From contig OY770021.1 in the NCBI GenBank assembly GCA_963669315.1, forward strand, positions 682,001 through 746,000: a stretch of DNA of 64,000 nucleotides, given 5' to 3'. Source of the stretch: SZUA-547 sp963669315. GTDB lineage: Bacteria > Pseudomonadota > Alphaproteobacteria > Rhodobacterales > Rhodobacteraceae. Each line of letters opens with the position of its first letter. The first letter of the stretch is position 1. The notes beneath the pieces are model-generated. The model made no database searches, was not told where the DNA came from, and was given only the letters and a program-made list of their open reading frames with translations. A program made the translations under genes and the position numbers. Shown here one piece after another: positions 60,305 to 64,000 of this stretch.

Positions 60305-61453
60305 ATGACCTTGGCGACGATCGCGAAACGACTGGCTGTGGGCGCGGCCGCAATGGCGATCGCGTCGGGCGGGCCAGCTCTGGCCCAGCAAGGGCCAATG
60401 CCGGTCGATGTGGCCTCTCCCCTCGTTGCGGATGTCACCGAATGGGATGAATACACGGGCCGGTTCGAGGCGCCGCAGCGCGTTGAATTGCGCGCCCGCG
60501 TGTCGGGATATCTGCAAGAAGTGTTGTTCCGTGATGGTCAGAGGGTCGAGAAGGACCAGGTTCTGTTCCGCATCGACCGCCGTCCCTTCGAGGCTGCGTT
60601 CGCCCAGTCGGTCGCCGAGTTTCAGGCCTCAGGGGCTGAGCAATCCCGCTCCACCGACGCGCTGGACCGCAACCGGCGGCTGGAGGAGCGCGGAGCGGTC
60701 TCCGAAAGCGCGCTGGACGAAGCTATCGCCGCCAAGCTGACGGCCGACGCCAATGTCGCCATGTCCGAAGCGTCGATGCGCAACGCCGGTCTGAATCTGG
60801 AGTACACCGAGATTCGCGCGCCCTTCGCAGGAAGGATCTCGGACAGCCTTGTCGATGTGGGAAATCTGATCGGAGAGGGCGACACCCTGCTGGCGACGAT
60901 TGTCGAAGTGGATCCGATCCATCTGGTCTTCTCCGCCTCCGAAGCGGATTTTCTCCGATTTGCGCGGCGTATCGCCGAGAACCGGGAGGCGACGCTAAAG
61001 CCGACAATGGTGCAGGCCAAGCTGCTGGACGAGGAGGGCTGGATCCACGAAGGTCGGATGGATTTCGTCGGCAACGAGATCGCGGTCGGCACCGGCACGC
61101 TTAAATCTCGCGCGGTTTTCGACAATTCGGAAGACTTGCTGCTGCCGGGCCTGTTCGCGCGGTTGCGCGTGGCGGCCTCAGAAATTGACGACGCCCTTCT
61201 GTTGCCGGACGCGGCCGTGCTGTCGGACCAGTCGCGCAAGATCGTCTACACAGTCGATCCCGAAGGAACCGTCGGTGTTAAAGTCGTCCAACTCGGCCAG
61301 ATCCACCGCGGAATGCGCGTTATCCGGTCGGGCCTGTCTCCCGAAGACAATGTGATCGTCAACGGCCTGTTGCGCGCCCGGCCGGGCGGCAAGGTCGTTG
61401 TTCAGGACGTCACGCTCGAATTCCCAGAATCCGACCGCGGCGCGGCGCAGTAA
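60305..61453 (+). CDS. RND efflux periplasmic adaptor protein
   Basis: A 382-residue membrane-fusion protein: signal peptide ending in GGPALAQ, lipoyl half (PQRVELRARVSGYLQEVLF), alpha-hairpin (about 90-170), second lipoyl half (NAGLNLEYTEIRAPFAGRIS), beta-barrel and membrane-proximal domain. It links the inner-membrane pump encoded next to an outer-membrane channel not seen in the window. RBS is GGGGAGGGTGAGTTG. It carries no lipobox Cys. Confidence 0.93.
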   Translation: MTLATIAKRLAVGAAAMAIASGGPALAQQGPMPVDVASPLVADVTEWDEYTGRFEAPQRVELRARVSGYLQEVLFRDGQRVEKDQVLFRIDRRPFEAAFAQSVAEFQASGAEQSRSTDALDRNRRLEERGAVSESALDEAIAAKLTADANVAMSEASMRNAGLNLEYTEIRAPFAGRISDSLVDVGNLIGEGDTLLATIVEVDPIHLVFSASEADFLRFARRIAENREATLKPTMVQAKLLDEEGWIHEGRMDFVGNEIAVGTGTLKSRAVFDNSEDLLLPGLFARLRVAASEIDDALLLPDAAVLSDQSRKIVYTVDPEGTVGVKVVQLGQIHRGMRVIRSGLSPEDNVIVNGLLRARPGGKVVVQDVTLEFPESDRGAAQ

Positions 61454-61463
61454 GGGGACGGCC

Positions 61464-64000
<2,537 letters not shown>

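Overview
This is a GC-rich 64 kb stretch of an alphaproteobacterial chromosome, most likely from the Rhodobacterales or a close relative. The evidence is a four-cysteine FnrL-type regulator next to hemN and a complete ccoNOQP-ccoGHIS cluster, FNR boxes of the TTGAC-N4-RTCAA type, a class I lysyl-tRNA synthetase, EttA, YtoQ and DUF6868 proteins, and a phasin. No rRNA, tRNA, CRISPR array, insertion sequence or phage gene was recognised. Both ends are cut: a TetR-type regulator at the left and an RND efflux pump at the right.

Layout. 1-14.4 kb is mixed housekeeping and accessory material: TetR, a LysR remnant, a VOC protein, an omega-aminotransferase, a TVP38/DedA-like protein, two EamA exporters, a glycine-zipper lipoprotein, ureidoglycolate lyase, a secreted caspase-like peptidase, an orphan ImuA-like protein, a DUF922 putative metalloprotease, a GST, a cyclase-TolB-TPR protein, YtoQ, ArfB, a possible 26-codon gene with its own terminator, and a phasin. 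14.5-24.8 kb is a microaerobic respiration block: hemN and fnrL diverge around an FNR box, then ccoNOQP (with a second FNR box) and ccoGHIS. 24.8-26.9 kb is a zur-znuC-znuB zinc uptake operon behind a palindromic Zur-type operator. 27-31.4 kb is a FecR-domain protein, a CHASE2 cyclase and a beta-barrel-like protein that look like one envelope-sensing unit. 31.4-36.8 kb holds a YeeE/YedE pair, lysK, a TerB-like protein, dacB and nadD.

37-40.4 kb is one very large Gly/Ser-rich RTX protein whose linker is built from a near-perfect 702 bp duplication, each copy made of a 327 bp and a 375 bp subunit. 40.5-48.7 kb has PPK2, a frameshifted charged coiled-coil gene, a Cys-rich small protein, MarC, EttA, an isolated AT-rich gene whose N-terminus looks like a proteasome/HslV-type Ntn hydrolase, a cold-shock protein, a peroxiredoxin and DUF6868. 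48.8-54.8 kb has a secreted pentapeptide-repeat protein, then a reductase and membrane/[2Fe-2S]/cyclase fusion pair that reads as a redox-responsive cyclase system, and a pseudo-caspase whose catalytic Cys is replaced by Ser. 54.9-59.2 kb is an Mla/MCE lipid transport operon with a long helical MCE subunit. 59.2-64 kb has a BadF/BadG-type kinase and the RND adaptor and pump.

Themes: three class III nucleotide cyclases with different sensor parts, an oxygen-controlled heme/cbb3 block, and several envelope-directed modules. The most promising candidates for something undescribed are the reductase plus [2Fe-2S]-cyclase pair (49668-52668), the AT-rich Ntn-like gene (45911-47167), the RTX protein with the higher-order linker repeat (37052-40411), and the small transcription unit at 13626-13781.
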